Below are positions 33,542 through 43,226 of a DNA stretch of 64,000 nt, in pieces. Position 1 is the first letter of the stretch, and every line of letters starts with the position of its first letter. A program made the position numbers and the translations under genes. The stretch is from a bacterium (lineage in GTDB: Bacteria > Actinomycetota > Acidimicrobiia > Spongiisociales > ZC4RG35). Where the stretch lies: the NCBI GenBank assembly GCA_024638655.1, contig JAHEJW010000003.1, forward strand, positions 4,012 through 68,011, written 5' to 3'. The notes below the pieces were generated by a model. It saw only the letters and a list, made by a program, of their open reading frames with translations, was not told where the DNA came from and did no database searches.

Positions 33542-34222
33542 GTGTCTTTTTGGGATCGCTTCTTGGAGCAGGCGAGAGCTCTAGGAGAACAGATAGTCGA
33601 GTGGGCTGTGTTGATAGTCGTCGCGCTGGTCGTTCTGATAGTGGGGCGGTGGCTGCTCAAGCTGATCCGCAACGTGATCGAACGGCTACTGGGGACAGGC
33701 TGGCTGGACCAGGTATGGGAGCGTGCGGGCATCAAATCGGCTCTGGCGCCTTCGGGGCAGACGCCAGCGTCGATCACTGCAACGGTCGTCTACGCCTACT
33801 TGATGATCGGGCTATTCCTGATCGTCGCCAGAATCCTGCAGCTCGGCACCATCGTGGACCTGTTGGAGCGGCTGCTGCTCTGGGTTCCGCAACTCATCCT
33901 TGCGGCCGTGATCATCATCGTCGCAGCGGCGGCTGCGAACTGGACGGCCGACCTGGTGAGACCGTTCGCCGAGGACAAAGGTGTGGGATGGCTCGACAAC
34001 GCGGTTCGCATTGTGATCATCGTGTTCGGCGTGATATTCGCCCTTGACGTGGTCGAGATCACGTTTGCCGAAGACGTCACACTCATCCTGATCGCTGCGA
34101 CCGCAGTAGCCCTTGCGATCGCTTTCGGCGTCGGTGGCATCGATGCGGCCAAGCAGTGGTGGGCCAAGTACGGCACCCCGTCGGCGGTCAAGTCTGGAAC
34201 CCGGGACGACATGAACCCCTAG
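33542..34222 (+). CDS. Mechanosensitive-channel-like membrane protein (conserved TM helix repeats)
   Basis: A 226-residue protein with about five hydrophobic helices. VLIVGRWLLKLIRNVIERLLG and ILAAVIIIVAAAAANWTADLVRPF resemble the conserved TM-helix repeat seen in MscS-related proteins. The last part, LIAATAVALAIAFGVGGIDAAKQW, looks like the pore-lining Gly/Ala-rich helix of MscS, but the cytoplasmic beta and cage domains are missing. It may be a minimal osmotic channel or a channel-like protein. The start is GTG at 33542, with AAAGGA upstream. A strong hairpin follows the gene. Confidence 0.7.
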   Translation: MSFWDRFLEQARALGEQIVEWAVLIVVALVVLIVGRWLLKLIRNVIERLLGTGWLDQVWERAGIKSALAPSGQTPASITATVVYAYLMIGLFLIVARILQLGTIVDLLERLLLWVPQLILAAVIIIVAAAAANWTADLVRPFAEDKGVGWLDNAVRIVIIVFGVIFALDVVEITFAEDVTLILIAATAVALAIAFGVGGIDAAKQWWAKYGTPSAVKSGTRDDMNP

Positions 34223-34248
34223 CTGGGGATCTCTCAACCGTGTTGGCA

Positions 34249-34281
34249 GAGATCGATCAGGGGTCGTCCCCGATCGATCTC
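34249..34281. terminator. Bidirectional hairpin between convergent genes
   Basis: Arms GAGATCGATC and GATCGATCTC (34249-34258 and 34272-34281) pair perfectly, and an inner GGGG/CCCC pair closes a TCGT loop; one A (34259) is bulged. It lies between the channel-like gene and the end of hppA, which are convergent, so it could stop transcription from both sides. No T-run is seen, which is common for hairpin terminators in high-GC genomes. Confidence 0.6.
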
Positions 34282-36334
34282 AGCCGATGAACGCTGAGGC
34301 GAAGATCAGAGAGACGATGGTCATCACCTTGATGACGATGTTCATCGCCGGGCCCGAGGTGTCCTTGAAGGGGTCGCCCACGGTGTCACCGATCACTGCG
34401 GCGCGGTGGGAGTCGCTCCCCTTTCCCCCAAAAGCGCCGGTCTCGATGAACTTCTTGGCGTTGTCCCATGCCCCGCCCGCATTGGCCATGAAAATCGCCA
34501 GCAGGAACCCTGTGACCAACGCACCGCCGAGAAGACCTCCGAGTGCCTCCACATTGATGAAGCCGACGATCAGCGGGAGGGCAACTGCGAGCGCCCCGGG
34601 GATGATCATCTCGCGCAGCGCCCCCTGGGTGGCGATGTCGACACAAGTGGTGTAGTCGGGCTTGGCGTTGGGATCCCCTTCCCTGAGCCCTGGGATGTCA
34701 CGGAATTGCCGGCGCACCTCGTCGATCATCTTGCCTGCGGCGCGACCCACGGCATTCATCGTCAGGGCGGCAAAGAGGAAGGTGAACATCGCACCGATGA
34801 ACAATCCGATGGTCACCGGAGCGTCGGAGATGTCGATCGTCTCGAGGTTCACGGCTCGGGTGAATGCGTTGAAGAGAGCCAGCGCTGTGACGGCCGCGGA
34901 GGCGATGGCAAAACCCTTGGCAATGGCAGCAGTGGTGTTGCCCAGAGAGTCGAGCGCGTCAGTCGCTTCACGCACTTCGGGGGGAAGATGCGCCATCTCA
35001 GCGATGCCACCGGCATTGTCGGCAATAGGCCCGTAGGCGTCGACGGAAATGGTGATGCCGAGGGTGGCCAGCACTCCGATTGCCGCGATGGCAACGCCGT
35101 AGATACCTCCACCGTCGCCCATCGCCCAGTCACCCGCCCAAAAGGCGACCCCGATGCCGACGGCGACGGCCATGACGCTGAAGGCGGCGGAGCGCATGCC
35201 CTCTGCGATGCCCGAGATGATCACGGTGGCAGGACCGGTCTGCGATTGACGGGCGATCTCCTTGACCGTTTTGTAGTGATCGGAGGTGAACCATTCTGAG
35301 ATCTTGCCGACCAACCAGCCGACGATGAGGCCGGCAACGACTGCTATCCAGATGCCGGCCCAGTTGTCGACCAGGTCCCCGAATATCCAGGCGGCGAGGC
35401 CGGCGACACCCAGGGCCGTGACGACCATGGCGAAGTTGGTGCCTCTGTGCAGTGCGGCGGCGAGGTGTGACTCGTCCTTGGCCTTCACCAGGAACGACCC
35501 GATGATCGAGGCGAACATGCCCAGAGATGCGACTGCCAGAGGAAAGATGATGGCTTCGGCCTGGAAGCCGGAACCGGCGAACACAAGCGCCGAATAGGCC
35601 ACCGGGGCGACTATCGCTCCGACATAGGACTCGAAGAGGTCGGCGCCCATCCCGGCGACGTCACCGACGTTGTCACCCACGTTGTCGGCGATAACGGCCG
35701 GGTTTCTCGGATCGTCCTCCGGGATGCCGGCCTCGACCTTTCCGACCAGGTCCGCACCCACGTCGGCTGCTTTGGTGTAGATGCCACCACCGACACGGGC
35801 GAACAGCGCAATCGACGATCCACCCAGGCCGATCGCGGTGACGATGTCCACCCAGTCGGGATCCCCGAGGAGGTTATTGAAGACGAGGAAGCCGAGACCG
35901 ATGCCCAGCAGCCCCAGACCGGCAACGGTGAAGCCCATGACCGCTCCGCCCCTGAAGGCGACGGGAAGCGCTGCCGGGATGCCGCCGGTGCGGGCGGCTT
36001 CGGTCGTTCGCGAGTTGGCCGCCGTGGCAATGCGCATACCCACGAAACCAGCGAACGCCGAGAGCACGGCTCCGAAGACGTAGGCGATCGCACCCCAGGG
36101 GCGGCCCCAGTCGAGGAGCACGGCGATGAGTATCGCCATCGCGACCACGAAGACCGAGACCCAGGTGTACTCGCGTCGCAAGAACGCCATAGCGCCATGG
36201 CGTATTGCGGTCGACAGCTCGACCATGCGCTCGTTGCCCTGTGGGGCGGCGAGAACCGCGCGGGTGTAATAGACGGCCAGAAGAATGGCCAGAACACCGG
36301 CGGCGAGCGCGATGTACAGAATCGTTTCCGTCAT
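34280..36334 (-). CDS. hppA: Membrane-bound pyrophosphatase, K+-dependent type
   Basis: A 684-residue integral membrane protein with about 16 helices. It carries the PPi-binding block YTKAADVGADLVGKVE and NPAVIADNVGDNVGDVAGMG. It couples PPi hydrolysis to H+ or Na+ export. The segment GNTTAAIAKGFAIASA has Ala where K+-independent enzymes have Lys (GNTTKA), so it should be K+-dependent; whether it pumps Na+ or H+ cannot be read safely by eye. GGAGGAATT precedes the ATG at 36334. PPi is also a product of PPDK in the pyruvate-to-PEP direction (7.9 kb), so the two may share the PPi pool. Confidence 0.95.
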   Translation of the reverse strand: MTETILYIALAAGVLAILLAVYYTRAVLAAPQGNERMVELSTAIRHGAMAFLRREYTWVSVFVVAMAILIAVLLDWGRPWGAIAYVFGAVLSAFAGFVGMRIATAANSRTTEAARTGGIPAALPVAFRGGAVMGFTVAGLGLLGIGLGFLVFNNLLGDPDWVDIVTAIGLGGSSIALFARVGGGIYTKAADVGADLVGKVEAGIPEDDPRNPAVIADNVGDNVGDVAGMGADLFESYVGAIVAPVAYSALVFAGSGFQAEAIIFPLAVASLGMFASIIGSFLVKAKDESHLAAALHRGTNFAMVVTALGVAGLAAWIFGDLVDNWAGIWIAVVAGLIVGWLVGKISEWFTSDHYKTVKEIARQSQTGPATVIISGIAEGMRSAAFSVMAVAVGIGVAFWAGDWAMGDGGGIYGVAIAAIGVLATLGITISVDAYGPIADNAGGIAEMAHLPPEVREATDALDSLGNTTAAIAKGFAIASAAVTALALFNAFTRAVNLETIDISDAPVTIGLFIGAMFTFLFAALTMNAVGRAAGKMIDEVRRQFRDIPGLREGDPNAKPDYTTCVDIATQGALREMIIPGALAVALPLIVGFINVEALGGLLGGALVTGFLLAIFMANAGGAWDNAKKFIETGAFGGKGSDSHRAAVIGDTVGDPFKDTSGPAMNIVIKVMTIVSLIFASAFIG

Positions 36335-36448
36335 GTTGAGAATTCCTCCAGGAACAAAGGGGGAACGGAGCGGCGCCAGATTATAGGGAAAGGGGTCTCC
36401 GAGGGGGAATCAGGCGTCAACAGATTGATTCGCGGGTGCCGAGGCGCG

Positions 36449-37639
36449 TCAGGCGATCAGAGCCTTTGGTCGGTTTGGCCTCCGGTCTTCCAACAAGACC
36501 ATGACGATGGTCAACGCCGCCAGGGTCCACAGGACTACCGCAGCCGCAACACGAGTGGCAAGGGGCGTTAGCGCAAGGACCAGGATCGCCAAGGAGAGCC
36601 GGAGTAGAACGGCGTCGCGCACGTTCGCTCGCCATGCCGCCGCAGCAAGACCCCCTACGAAGAGCCCAACCCCAACGGTCAGGGCAAGGGCCGGACCCGT
36701 CTCAAGCAACTCGTCCGGATGGGCTATTGCCTCTTCGAATCCGATTGCGACACCTATCACGCCGATCACTATCACTGCGTGCCAGAGGGAGAAGACGTCT
36801 CGAGCGAACTTGCCTTGTGTCAATCCTCCCTGGGAGGAACTCTCCAGGGCCAATTCGAGACGGCCATGCAATGATCCGAAATAGACCCACCACAGTGCGC
36901 ATGCAGCGACAACCGCCCCAACCAGGGTGACAGCGAACTGGGCGTCGCGAGCAAGCTCCGACGTGGCCACACCCGCGGCGATCAGTGATTCGCCGAGGGC
37001 GATGATGACTATCAGACCATGCCGCTCAGCGAAGTGACCGGAGGCAATCGACCAGGCACCTCGCCCGGCGAACAGGACCGTCACCAAGTCGGCGACGACC
37101 GCACCCAGCCAAAACCAGAGCGTCAAGTCTGAAACGAACCCCCCGACCACGACCAAAGCGAGGCCAACTAGAGAAAGTGATGCGAAGAGGCTGAACGCCG
37201 AGGTCTGGGCCTCGTCGCCAGACAGAACCCAGGAGTGGACTCCCATTCCCAGCAGACGAACCACTGCGTAGGCGATCCCGAACCATGCGCCGGCGGTCGT
37301 GAAGGCATCGGGTACCGCTTGTGCGAGAAAGAAGGCAACAGCGGTGGCGGCCAGGGTGAGGAGCCGGACCACGGTGTGTTCCGTGTCGGCCAAATTCAAC
37401 GTCCAAGTGAATTGGGTCCAGGCCCACCAGACCAACCAGAAGACGAGCAGACCCCGGCCCACCCCCGCCCAGGTCAGATCGTGAATCATCGTAGACGTCA
37501 GCTGGGTGATGGCGTAGACGAAGACCAGGTCGAAGAACAGCTCGACGAAGGTGGCCCCCTGAGCACGATCGATGCGAACTCTCGAGATGGGAGGATCCGC
37601 GTTGGTCGAAGCGCGGCTATCCATCATGACCGTCACCAT
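36449..37639 (-). CDS. Low temperature requirement protein A (LtrA) family membrane protein
   Basis: A 396-residue membrane protein with about ten helices. FVELFFDLVFVYAITQLT near residue 30, WLVWWAWTQFTWTLNLADTEH, and HFAERHGLIVIIALGESLIAAG are the conserved blocks of LtrA. The family was named from a Listeria gene needed for growth in the cold, but its activity is unknown. A few alternative starts lie within 12 bp (MVTVMMDSR); 37639 is given. It is on the same strand as hppA, 114 bp downstream of the next gene's start context, and seems to be independently expressed. Confidence 0.85.
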   Translation of the reverse strand: MVTVMMDSRASTNADPPISRVRIDRAQGATFVELFFDLVFVYAITQLTSTMIHDLTWAGVGRGLLVFWLVWWAWTQFTWTLNLADTEHTVVRLLTLAATAVAFFLAQAVPDAFTTAGAWFGIAYAVVRLLGMGVHSWVLSGDEAQTSAFSLFASLSLVGLALVVVGGFVSDLTLWFWLGAVVADLVTVLFAGRGAWSIASGHFAERHGLIVIIALGESLIAAGVATSELARDAQFAVTLVGAVVAACALWWVYFGSLHGRLELALESSSQGGLTQGKFARDVFSLWHAVIVIGVIGVAIGFEEAIAHPDELLETGPALALTVGVGLFVGGLAAAAWRANVRDAVLLRLSLAILVLALTPLATRVAAAVVLWTLAALTIVMVLLEDRRPNRPKALIA

Positions 37640-37696
37640 TTGCAGCCGTCTCGGCGCCTAGCATCTGTCGACCTACTCCCGCCCACCGCAGAGTCC

Positions 37697-40600
37697 TCAT
37701 AGGACAGCCTCGAGCTGGCCGAGGCTGTTATGGGCCCCCATCCGGTCGAGCCGTCCTCTCAGCGCATCCAACTCCGGTCTCGGGGGCCGGGCCCCGAGTC
37801 CCATCAGGTCAATTGCAAGCCTCGAGGCGAAGTAGCTCCCGGCTTCAGTCTCGAGCTGGCTCAGGTCCGGCCAGGATGTGTCCGCCTGACCCGACAGAAC
37901 GGCCCTGGCCCAAACGGCGAGACTCTTCAGCAGCGGAGCACAGACCGCAGCGGCCAACTCTTCAGCTTCTTCGGCAGCTCGACCCAGTAGGTCGTTGTCG
38001 CCCGACATCGCGGCCAGAGGTATCTGGGCACGCAGCCGAAAGATCTGGTGGGCCGGCCGCGCGTTCGGCACCGACCGAAGCAGGTTCAGAGTCTCCTCTG
38101 GGCTCACGAACGGCCGAACATACTCGGCGAGCTGAAGCTGGGGACGATGGAGGATCCGATCCGGGAGCGCTTGACCGAAGAACTCCATCATTTCTCTCCC
38201 GGCTTCGGAGCTGCGTGTCTCGAATGCGGTCAGACACGCAGCAGCTACTGCGCCCGCTCCGAACTCGCACATGCGCCCGCCATCCTCGGTCACCATGTCG
38301 GCGAGAAGTGAGAGCGCTTGGTCGAGGTCTGCGAAATCCCCCCGCGGAACCATGGCCGCAGTTCGAGCCCTGAGACCGTGAATGCGCTGGTGCAAGCCCA
38401 TCCGCTGGGCGTCATCGTACGCCCGGAGCCCGAGACGCTCGGCCCGATCCCATTCACCGACCTCACCACAAGCGATGGAGGCCGTGACGATCATCTCGTG
38501 GATCTCCCGACGATCGGGATAATGCTCGGCGACCTGGGCAATCCGATCCGCAACGGGAACGATTCCACAGAATCCCTCGGTCCGACGCTCCATCAAATAC
38601 GAGTCGAGGGCATGGCTCAGGAGTGGAGTTGAGCCAGTCTTCTCGGCGATCTCGAGGGCGCGGTTTGCATCGGCCTTGATGTCGCTGAACGGCGTCGTCA
38701 CCCCTTCGCGTCGGTTCCATACCGCTCTTCCGATGAGAAGGGCAACGTGCTCTTCGGTGTCACCATCCTCTCCGATCTCGGCAAGACGCTCTTCGACGAG
38801 AGTTATCGCTTCTGGCTTCCAGTCGTCGTTCGTGAAGGTTCCGCCGTATCGGGACCAGAGCAGAGTCACGTTGGTAGTGATCCTCGAAATGGCTTCTTCA
38901 TCACCCAGTCGGCGTGCGAGCTGCACTGCCTCGAGGTAGACCGGCCAGGCCTCATGGGCATGGGCGGCAGCGTGATAGCTGGCGGCTTCCAGCTCCAGGG
39001 TGACGAGTTTCTCCATGTCGGACTCAGCCAGGCGCTTAGCTCTCCGCGCATACCCGATCGCCTGCTCGATGCTGAAGCGGCTACGAGCAGCTTCCCCTGC
39101 GGCCAGGAGAGCGGCATACGCCTTCTGCCTGACCTCCAAGGAGTCAGTCGCGTCTTCGAGATTTGGTTTCTGACGATCGGCGCTGGCAGCTGCCTCGTAA
39201 TGATGAGCGATCAGCTCGATGAACTCATCGCGGCGGCCCCCTGCTGTCGACTCGGTCCATTCGGCCGTAGAGCGATGGAGCCTCCCCAGATCCCGTCTTG
39301 GGATCGATTGGTATGCGACCTCTCGCATCAAACCGTGACGAAACACAAATTGACGCTGTTGGGGCACCAAGCTGCCCGGCCTGGTGGTGACGAACCCATC
39401 GTCTTCGAGCACCTGTAGAGACGTCTGGACGACTTCGGCACTAATGGCCTGGATTGCTGCAGGCCAGAAAACGTCACCTACAACTGCAGCGGCCTGGAGA
39501 ACGAGCCGATCTGCTGGATCGAGAGAGTCGATCCTCGCGGCCAACATGCCGCGAATGGTGTCGGGCAGGTCAAGGGATGACTCTGGGCTGTCCCGGATCT
39601 GACGCGACATCTCGACCGTGAAGAAGGGGTTCCCGTTGGTCGCTTCGACGATTCGGCTTTTCTGCGCCTCGTCGATGGAAGGAACGAGCTCGTCTACCAG
39701 CATGCCCAGGGGTTTCCTGGTGAGAGGCCCGAGGCTGATCTGTGATGGAATCGCCCGAGCAGCCCATCCTGGCCGCTGGTTGCTGAACTCCTTGCGAGCG
39801 GTTCCCATAACCACGCATGGGCCGATCGCTCGGAGAGCAATCTGCTCGAGCATGTCCAGAAGTGGGTCCTCCGCCCAGTGGAGATCTTCGATAGCGATCA
39901 GGGCCGGACGCTCGGCTGAGATGGCGCTCGCCAATGTCGGCCATGCCAGTCGCAGCTCCTCGTTGGCTGATTCGGGGCTGAGCGAGTCCAATGGGTTGTC
40001 CTCGAGACGCATGCCGGCGGTCATGGCCAGGGCATGGACCAGCCAGGGGCGGTCCACCACGACGTCGGCCGGCAGGTCCTGGACGAACGATGTGAGTTTT
40101 CGATGAGTCGCAGCTGCGTCATCTTCGAGAGAGACCGAAGCGAGGTCCCAAAGGATCTCGCGCAGCGGCCAGAAGGTGATGCCTTGACCGTATGGGAGAC
40201 ATCGACCCGTCAGCACCCTGAAGCGATCTCCAGCTCGCATCCCGAACTCCTTGATGAGACGGCTCTTCCCGATTCCGGGTTCACCCACCACCAGGACGAG
40301 CCGGGGCCTCTCCTCCTCGACCGCTTGGGACGCCACGGTGTCGAGAATGGCGAGCTCGCCTTCCCTGCCGACGAACGGGAGCTCCTCGCCAGGCGGACCC
40401 TGGAGCGGCTCTATCACCCTCCACGCTCGGACCTCCTCCGACTTGCCTTTGACGGGATGGAGACCGAGGTCTTCGAAAACGAACCCTGCTTCGGCAGCTC
40501 TCCTGGTGCGATCCGATGCGATCACAGAGGTTGCAGGTGCCAAACCCTCGAGGCGTGACGCGATATTGAACACATCCCCGACCAGGAGGGAATCGGGATC

Positions 40601-41053
40601 ATCCGAAACCACGATCTCACCGGTATTGACCGCAATACGCATGGCCAGAGGGACATCGAGGCCGGATCCGTCCGCGTTGAGCTCGGAGAGGCGCCCCTGC
40701 ATGGCCAGCCCGGCGTGGAGTGCTCTGATGGGGTCGTCCTCGCGGGCAAACGGGTAGCCGAACACCGCGACTATCGCGTCGCCGATGTATTTGGACACCG
40801 TCCCGCCCCAATCCGCTATCACCTCGCTCATCGCTTCGAAGAACGTCCTGAGGAGATCGCGCAGAGCCTCCGGGTCGAGTCTCTCTCCCAGTTGGGTCGA
40901 ACCCTCGAGGTCGGCAAAGAGAACGGTCACCAGCTTGCGTGCGTCGAAGGAATCGGATTCGAGCCGACGCCCGCACATTGCGCAAAAGCGGGACCCTGTC
41001 TCGTTCGCGTGGCCACAGTGAGGGCAGACCGACCGACGGTCTTCGCTTGCCAC
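37697..41053 (-). CDS. Zinc ribbon - class III nucleotide cyclase - AAA ATPase - TPR signalling protein
   Basis: A 1118-residue multidomain protein. Cys10, Cys13, Cys24 and Cys27 form a zinc ribbon. A class III cyclase domain follows (residues about 40-200) with metal Asp48 in VLFADLEGST and Asp92 in SKYIGDAIVAVFGYP, plus GDVFNIASRLEGL. Next is a STAND/AAA-type ATPase with VGREGELAIL and Walker A VGEPGIGKSRLIKEF, and from about residue 600 a helical TPR-like region. It probably makes cAMP (or cGMP) in response to a signal sensed through the ATPase/TPR part. Start GTG at 41053 lies 6 nt after TAGCTT (minus strand, 41060-41065). Confidence 0.9.
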   Translation of the reverse strand: MASEDRRSVCPHCGHANETGSRFCAMCGRRLESDSFDARKLVTVLFADLEGSTQLGERLDPEALRDLLRTFFEAMSEVIADWGGTVSKYIGDAIVAVFGYPFAREDDPIRALHAGLAMQGRLSELNADGSGLDVPLAMRIAVNTGEIVVSDDPDSLLVGDVFNIASRLEGLAPATSVIASDRTRRAAEAGFVFEDLGLHPVKGKSEEVRAWRVIEPLQGPPGEELPFVGREGELAILDTVASQAVEEERPRLVLVVGEPGIGKSRLIKEFGMRAGDRFRVLTGRCLPYGQGITFWPLREILWDLASVSLEDDAAATHRKLTSFVQDLPADVVVDRPWLVHALAMTAGMRLEDNPLDSLSPESANEELRLAWPTLASAISAERPALIAIEDLHWAEDPLLDMLEQIALRAIGPCVVMGTARKEFSNQRPGWAARAIPSQISLGPLTRKPLGMLVDELVPSIDEAQKSRIVEATNGNPFFTVEMSRQIRDSPESSLDLPDTIRGMLAARIDSLDPADRLVLQAAAVVGDVFWPAAIQAISAEVVQTSLQVLEDDGFVTTRPGSLVPQQRQFVFRHGLMREVAYQSIPRRDLGRLHRSTAEWTESTAGGRRDEFIELIAHHYEAAASADRQKPNLEDATDSLEVRQKAYAALLAAGEAARSRFSIEQAIGYARRAKRLAESDMEKLVTLELEAASYHAAAHAHEAWPVYLEAVQLARRLGDEEAISRITTNVTLLWSRYGGTFTNDDWKPEAITLVEERLAEIGEDGDTEEHVALLIGRAVWNRREGVTTPFSDIKADANRALEIAEKTGSTPLLSHALDSYLMERRTEGFCGIVPVADRIAQVAEHYPDRREIHEMIVTASIACGEVGEWDRAERLGLRAYDDAQRMGLHQRIHGLRARTAAMVPRGDFADLDQALSLLADMVTEDGGRMCEFGAGAVAAACLTAFETRSSEAGREMMEFFGQALPDRILHRPQLQLAEYVRPFVSPEETLNLLRSVPNARPAHQIFRLRAQIPLAAMSGDNDLLGRAAEEAEELAAAVCAPLLKSLAVWARAVLSGQADTSWPDLSQLETEAGSYFASRLAIDLMGLGARPPRPELDALRGRLDRMGAHNSLGQLEAVL

Positions 41054-41106
41054 CCTGAAAAGCTAGCAACCGAGCTCGAGCAGGCCCAGACGTCCTGGCC
41101 GACCTG

Positions 41107-41361
41107 TTGGAAAAGCTCGTAGCCACCCTCGAGCCGGTCTTCAGCCTTCCAAGCTGGAAGGTGACGCTGCATTTCGCCTACGCCCCCGAGGGCCACGAGA
41201 CCGAGCACGGGGCAACGATGAGCTCCAGATTCGGTGTTCCCGGCTCCTGGGCGCGGGCATGGTGGGCTGACAACTCCGAGGGGAGGCTGCAGGGACTGAA
41301 CGCCAACGGGAGAGCCCTGTTCGAGATGTGGGAAAGGGACCTTGCCGCCTCGGACGGTTGA
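41107..41361 (+). CDS. Hypothetical protein, 84 residues
   Basis: Not recognised. The frame from TTG 41107 (LEKLVATLEPVFSLPSWKV, later SRFGVPGSWARAWWADN and FEMWERDLAASDG) has the strong G/C third-position bias of genes in this window, which suggests it is coding even though the start is weak. The frame stays open further upstream, so another start is possible. It is divergent from the large cyclase gene and precedes the second cyclase gene by 112 bp. The mix of Trp and aromatic residues suggests a small folded domain. Function unknown. Confidence 0.45.
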   Translation: MEKLVATLEPVFSLPSWKVTLHFAYAPEGHETEHGATMSSRFGVPGSWARAWWADNSEGRLQGLNANGRALFEMWERDLAASDG

Positions 41362-41473
41362 CAGAGAGAGGCGGCCTACCGAAGAAGGAGAGGATCGGGT
41401 CAGCCGAGTCTCAACACACGAGTTGGTAGTTTCTACTACTGACGCCAAATGGGGCGGAAGTGGAGCGCCGCAG

Positions 41474-43204
41474 ATGGGTGAACCGGAAGCACTCGCACAG
41501 TCAAAGGAGCGTGTCGCTCTGAATGCCGACGTCGTCGGCTACAGCCGACTCCTCGCAGACGACTTCTCGGCCACGGCCGAGACGATGGATCGCTATCAGC
41601 ACCTGGTCGAGGAGAAGGTGGCAGATTCATCAGGCGAATTGATCAGTTTCGTCGGGGACAACTTCATGGCGGTTTTCGACGAACCGATGGACGCCCTTCG
41701 GGCCTCGATTGGCATAACCAAGGCGATCGAGCAACACAACAAAGCTCTGGCGAGCACACGCCAAGTCCGTTTTCGAATGGGCATCGACAAGGGTCCTGTG
41801 GCTCACTCGCGTGACCAGTGGTTCGGAGATGCCCTCAACATCGCTGCTCGCATACAGGCTCTTGCTCAACCGGGCGGAGTCAGCGTCTCGGGGTCGGTCT
41901 ACAAAGCGCTGGATGAGCCGGCGCTGCGCTTCAGGTCCACCGGTTTCCGGGACTTGAAGAACATCCCTGAGCCCGTCGAAGTGTTCGAGTTCGCCGAGCT
42001 TCCTGCGACCGGGTCGACATCTGTGGGTGAAGTCTCACTCTCGCTCCAGTCTCCAACGTTGGCCGTGCTGCCAATTCACACCTCAGGGACGGGTCCGGAA
42101 GCAGAGGGGGTCGTGGAGCTGCTTGGGTCCGACCTCATCCATCGTCTTTCCAGCATCCCTGGCCTAACCCTCATCGACGCCACAGAAGACCTCCAGCAAA
42201 CGCCGCACGAGGCCCCGCAGTACATCCTGGAGACCGGGCTGCATCAGGTAGGTGGTCTTGTCCGCCTCTATTTTCAGCTCCTCGAGTTGGCGACCATGAA
42301 CGTCATTGCCTCGCACAAGTGGAAGACGACTCCGGATGAAATCGTCGACCTCTCGGACCAGATGTCAGAGGATGTCGCGTTCTCCGTCGAGGTGGAGTTG
42401 GTGATCGGAGAGCCGGCGCGTGACTACGCCGAACTGCATGACCCCGTGGCCGTCCAGAAGATCTACGAGGGGTGGTATCACCTGACGACCATGACACCGG
42501 AGTCCTTGAACCGCTCCCTGCAGCTGTTCGGCGAGGTTGCGCAGTCTCATCCCGAGCATCCTTTTGGGTCGGCGCTCACGTCCTTTGCCCTTTGGATGGG
42601 AGCTTCTGAGGGGATCTTGCCGGAGCCGGAGAAGCAATTCGCACGGGCATTGGAACTGGCGTCACAGGCTACGAAGCTGGGCGACCGTACCGATCTGGCC
42701 CACGTGGTCGAGGCTGCCATCCTCCTGCAGAATGGTGGCGCCAAAGAGGCCCTTCGAATCGTCGAGTCCGCGGGAATGACACGTCCGACCTGCGATGTCA
42801 CCTTCGCCCTGGCCGGCAGCATCCGCCGCTACATCGGCCAGTGGGAAGAGTCTTTGGACCTTCTCGACCGCGCAATGAGGCTGACTGCAATCAACAAGCC
42901 CTGGTACCCGACCGTCAAGGCGTGCTCCCTCTACATGGGAAACCGCAATGAGGCCGCCGCAGCAATTGCCGAAGACGTGCTCCAGTACCAGCCGAGAAAC
43001 CTCGAAGCGCTCCTGGTTCTCGCCGCCGCCCAAGCAGAGCAAGGCCTGGAACGGCGGGCCCGGGCCACCGCTCAAACCATCAAAGAGAGGTTTCCTTCGG
43101 TGAAGGTCTCCCAGTGGCTCGACCAACGCCCGTTCCAGGACTACGAGTTCGTGGGTCGCTGGAAGGAGGCGCTGGAACGAGCAGGGTTGCAGGAGACTGC
43201 CTGA
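41474..43204 (+). CDS. Class III nucleotide cyclase with C-terminal TPR region
   Basis: A 576-residue protein. The N-terminal cyclase domain (residues about 14-175) has NADVVGYSRLLADD with metal Asp19, FVGDNFMAVFDEP with Asp62, and WFGDALNIAARIQALAQPGG. A middle region (PTLAVLPIHTSGTGPEAEGVVELLGSD) resembles the TolB-like/adenylate-cyclase-associated segment, and from about residue 320 the sequence is TPR-like (SLNRSLQLFGEVAQSHPEHPFG; NLEALLVLAAAQAEQGLERRA). It probably makes cAMP and binds partners through TPRs. ATG at 41474 is preferred to the open frame beginning at 41342, which overlaps the upstream small gene. Confidence 0.87.
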   Translation: MGEPEALAQSKERVALNADVVGYSRLLADDFSATAETMDRYQHLVEEKVADSSGELISFVGDNFMAVFDEPMDALRASIGITKAIEQHNKALASTRQVRFRMGIDKGPVAHSRDQWFGDALNIAARIQALAQPGGVSVSGSVYKALDEPALRFRSTGFRDLKNIPEPVEVFEFAELPATGSTSVGEVSLSLQSPTLAVLPIHTSGTGPEAEGVVELLGSDLIHRLSSIPGLTLIDATEDLQQTPHEAPQYILETGLHQVGGLVRLYFQLLELATMNVIASHKWKTTPDEIVDLSDQMSEDVAFSVEVELVIGEPARDYAELHDPVAVQKIYEGWYHLTTMTPESLNRSLQLFGEVAQSHPEHPFGSALTSFALWMGASEGILPEPEKQFARALELASQATKLGDRTDLAHVVEAAILLQNGGAKEALRIVESAGMTRPTCDVTFALAGSIRRYIGQWEESLDLLDRAMRLTAINKPWYPTVKACSLYMGNRNEAAAAIAEDVLQYQPRNLEALLVLAAAQAEQGLERRARATAQTIKERFPSVKVSQWLDQRPFQDYEFVGRWKEALERAGLQETA

Positions 43205-43226
43205 CTGCCCAAGGTCGCCTGGGGGA

